Of a DNA stretch of 64,000 nt, positions 61,136-64,000 are shown one piece after another. This DNA comes from Ditylenchus dipsaci. Lineage: Eukaryota; Nematoda; Chromadorea; Rhabditida; Anguinidae. How positions within the stretch are numbered: position 1 is the stretch's first letter; each line of letters begins with the position of its first letter. The notes under the pieces are model-generated. The model was given only the letters and a program-made list of their open reading frames with translations. It had not been told where the DNA came from and searched no databases. The stretch is from contig SADC01000589.1 of assembly GCA_004194705.1 (NCBI GenBank), positions 1-64,000 of the forward strand. Direction: 5' to 3'. The position numbers and the translations under genes were made by a program.

Positions 61136-64000
61136 ATGACGCTGGAAACAAATTTGAATAGTCTACAAGACCATCAGTCAACTGTAAATGCACCTGAATG
61201 TGCCATCTGCGAGGACTGCAGCCATGGAGTCCACTTTGGAGTGAATGTGTGCAGAGCTTGCGCCGCCTTTTTCCGCAGATCCACTATATCGAACAGGACT
61301 TATTTGTGCAGGTTTGGAGGCGGATGTCAAATTGGCAAAGGTAAGGGCTATAAAGCTCAGTCAACTCTGGCTTATCCGGGCACAAAGTACAGTTCATAAA
61401 GCCAAAAGGCTTTTTGGTCACCCTGGGTGTGGGCACGACCAGGTAGGGCCATTTAGTCAGGTTTTGTTTTTAATTTTCATTTTTTTTTGTCAAAAAAGTA
61501 GCCATATATTTTTTTATTGCCTCCGGATTCTGATAAATAAGAGAGGATGGGAGATGATTTTGCGGCGGAAAATTTGACGGAATTTCACAAGAGCCGTTAT
61601 GCGTGTTTGCTTTGCAAGGCCAAGTTTTCGACACCAGGTTCGTATCCAGCATGGCCGATTTGCTTATAAAAGTGCTTTCTAATTTGAGAAAGCACTAGTT
61701 TTTTGAATTCCACTCGAGAAAAAACATTTGTTGTGAGGATTAATTTGGATACTCTTTTTTCCCGTATGGAATTCTATGTGACTGCATAGAATTCCCTATT
61801 TCATCAGTTATTGTTTGGTCGTGTAATTATCGTGTTGTGCTATAAATTTTTCTCTGTTATTATTGTGTGCTATTAGTTTTGAGAACCACATAAGCGCTTG
61901 TTCCATCTCACTAGGTCCCATATCATATTTCATTCATATCTCATTACAACATCATTAAAATCTCTTTAAAAAAAAATTCTGTTCAAATGTTTGTTGTCTC
62001 GAGTGGAATCAAAATACCAGTGATATCTCACTCGTATTGTTATGTATTGTTCGTATAGGTTATTGAGCACTTTTGTAAGCAAGTTGAACATGCTGGACAC
62101 AAATCTTGTGTCAGAAACTCGGAATTGCAAAGCAAACATACATAACGGCTCAATTAAAATTCCGCCAAATTTTTTGGCCGTCGAATTTTCCGCCGCCAAA
62201 TCATCTCCCCACCTAAGTGATAATTCAAGAAAAGTTGATTTCCAAGTTCGGATGCCGATAAAAGTACCGTATGTTGGTGTTGGTCTAGGTGTCATTTTGT
62301 AAACTTTTGTAAATCGTGTTTAAACGACTCCTAAGTAATTTTTATGTGCTTAAAACGATGAAAAAGCTATTTTCTAACACTTTTCCACATAAAAAATTGA
62401 TTTTTTGAAAGAAAATTTGCCCATTATTGGACCTTTTGCCTTGGGGGACGAAGGTAAATCAAGTTTCTGGTCAAATTTTGGTCAAAATTTTTTTCCGAAA
62501 ATTGGTTTTTTATGTGGAAAAGTGTTAGAAACCAGCTTTTTTTTTATCGTTTTAATCACCGAAAATTTACAAAATAGGCCTTCCACCCCCACATGTTTAA
62601 AACATGGGTAATTACGGAAGAAAGATGGAAAGTTAATTTGGAAAAAGGCGCTTAATTTCTCAGATTATCCATTACATTTTCATTTAAACGAAGACAGACA
62701 ATACGGGGCAGGGGGGGGGGGTGGGCGGGGGTTGGGTGGATTTTGACTAGAAAATGGGATGTCGCGAACTTAAGTTAATGTAATTTTTTATTTTTAACCC
62801 CTAATTTTTTTACACCAATCGTTATTACCATGAATCCATCCGACAAAAAACACATGAGATCAAAGTTTCGAAACAAAAATTTTTTTTCGAAAAATTTGCC
62901 CTGGTCCAATTCAGGGGCATAACGGTACTTTTCGTAATTGTGTTAGAACTTTCATTCTCATAAATGGTCTAGTGGACATTGTTATATACAAATCTATACT
63001 CAAAATGACGCTAGAAATCTGGGCTACATTTTGAGTATAACGTTGTGTATGACTGTGCTTGCAAAATGTGCGAAAAAAACCAAAATTCTAAAAAAAAGTC
63101 CAGGCTTTCGGGAAATTTTCAGAGCTTTTTGAGAACTTTTGGTTTTTTCGCATATTTTGCAAGCACAGTCATGTACAACGTGATACTCAAAATGTAGCCC
63201 AGCTTTCTGGCGTCATTTTGAGTATAGACTTGTATATAACAATATCCACTAGAGCATTTATGAAAATGAAAGTTCTGACACAATTCCGAAAAGTACCGTT
63301 ACGCCCCTGAATTGGACCAGGGCAAATTTTTTGAGAAAAAAAAATTTGTTTCAAAACTTCGATCTCATGTGTTTTTTGTCGGGTGGATTCATGGTAATAA
63401 CGATTGGTGTGAAAAAAATTAGGGGTTAAAAATAAAATTAAATTAACTTAAGTTCGCAAAATCCCATTTTCTAGTCAAAATAACCCCCCCCCCCCCCCTA
63501 ATGTCTGTCCTCCTTAAATCTTTTCTCAATGCTTTACCATTTGCAGATATCAGATGCAGTTGCCGAGCCTGTCGTATGGACAAATGCCTCAAAATGGGCA
63601 TGGATCCCACTGGTGTTCAACGGCACAGAGACCAAATCGGGCCCAGACAGGTCAAATCACCCAAACTAAAAAGCCAAAAAAGACATCCAAGGCGTGCCTC
63701 CCACCCTCACACCACTCTCCATAGTCTCAAAAGTGAAGTGGAAGTTGGAGAAAGCCACAAAAGTCAAGATCCACTAGCAGAAAGTCCATTTGGCCTAACT
63801 CTGAACGCCGCCCAGCCAATGGACAGTCCAGCTCAGGGGTCGAATTCGGCATTCAGCTCGCCCATCTGCTCCCCCTTTTCCAATCTCCAATTGCTGGAGG
63901 TGAGTTTGAGAAAGAATATGGAAGAGATCAGCCACAACTATGCTGCCAGAATGAGCCAAAGTCTTATACACAGTTAACCACGGCTACTACTAATGGGGAG
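61136..64000 (+). CDS. Nuclear hormone receptor, C4 DNA-binding domain (incomplete at window edge)
   Basis: Ligand-regulated or orphan transcription factor acting in the nucleus. Exon 1 is 61136-61340; exon 2 starts at 63547 (donor GTAAGG, acceptor TTTGCAG, phase 1). Zinc finger 1 uses Cys22, 25, 39 and 42 (PECAICEDCSHG ... VNVCRACAAFFRRS); the P-box CRACA is of nematode type, unlike vertebrate CEGCK. Finger 2 uses Cys58, 64, 74 and 77 (YLCRFGGGCQIGK, then across the intron DIRCSCRACRMDKCLKMGM). After it come VQRHRDQIGPRQ and a Ser/Pro/His-rich hinge. The exon 2 frame ends at 63975-63977, before any ligand-binding domain. A GTGAGT donor at 63899 and an AG at 63974-63975 suggest a short intron with the gene continuing, though the skipped stretch also looks codable. 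The 2206-bp intron holds three palindromic elements. Confidence 0.9.
61545..62215. mobile_element. Inverted-repeat element in receptor intron 1
   Basis: GGAGATGATTTTGCGGCGGA through AGCCGTTATGCGTGTTTGCT at 61545-61610 is inverted at about 62140-62212, with AAAGTGCTTTC/ATTGAGCACTTTT pairing further in. Confidence 0.65.
62264..62620. mobile_element. TACCGTAT-family palindrome in receptor intron 1
   Basis: TACCGTATGTTGGTGTTGG on the left and CATGGGTAATTACGG on the right are loose inverted ends. The inner arms CTAACACTTTTCCACATAAA and inverse pair well. Confidence 0.6.
62692..63506. mobile_element. 815-bp near-perfect palindrome with poly-G/poly-C ends in receptor intron 1
   Basis: Arms of about 390 bp (for example GACTAGAAAATGGGAT, TTGCCCTGGTCCAATTCAGG, AAGTACCGTTA and their inverses) fold around about 63090. 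A G tract at 62709-62719 faces a C tract at 63482-63498. The outer GACAGACA / TGTCTGTC also pairs. A related core fragment lies at 9865-9960. Confidence 0.85.

Overview
The window reads as nematode nuclear DNA. Two genes carry nematode hallmarks. One is a cuticle collagen on the minus strand (31990-39053) that ends in the family signature [13 protein letters not shown]. The other is a nuclear hormone receptor with a C4 DNA-binding domain and the nematode-type P-box CRACA (from 61136, running off the right edge). Further signs are introns of about 50 bp with T-rich acceptors (TTTTCAG, TTTTAG) and a short interstitial run of TTAGGC-like telomere units at about 35606-35652. The sequence is AT-rich and gene-poor, and most of it is mobile-element DNA. 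I cannot name the species.

Layout, left to right. 1-13020: nested palindromic DNA elements with mariner-like ends (TACAGGGT), MITEs with TACAGT ends, and two decayed hAT transposons, one (10525-11664) with an exact 8-bp target duplication. 13057-13730: a three-exon gene for a small secreted eight-cysteine protein (minus). 13731-19755: MITEs, SINE-like tRNA remnants, a 1.4-kb element with arrayed ends (17012-18411) and a nearly perfect 431-bp hairpin (18471-18901). 19756-20344: a frameshifted coding exon that resembles a C-terminal domain of bacterial polymorphic (Rhs-type) toxins. 20371-31490: hairpin elements, a 2.6-kb PIF/Harbinger-like element (26996-29585) and a LINE remnant with ORF1. 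31990-39053: the collagen, whose two large introns are filled with nested elements. 42019-42637: a Lys- and Pro-rich secreted or anchored protein (minus). 43554-51060: three more elements with arrayed ends. 51099-53528: an apparently intact piggyBac. About 53600-56600: a decayed Mutator-like element (MULE). 56600-61100: repeats only. 61136 to the end: the receptor, with a 2.2-kb intron holding three large palindromes.

The host genes show no functional link to one another. Two themes stand out. First, palindromic modules recur in the middle of elements with different ends; one module carries a consensus 5-prime splice site on both strands. Second, a group of elements with 8-9 bp target duplications has ends built from short repeated units. 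The MULE shares that end architecture and could be related to whatever moves them. All exon models come from reading frames and splice consensus alone; no transcript or database search was available.
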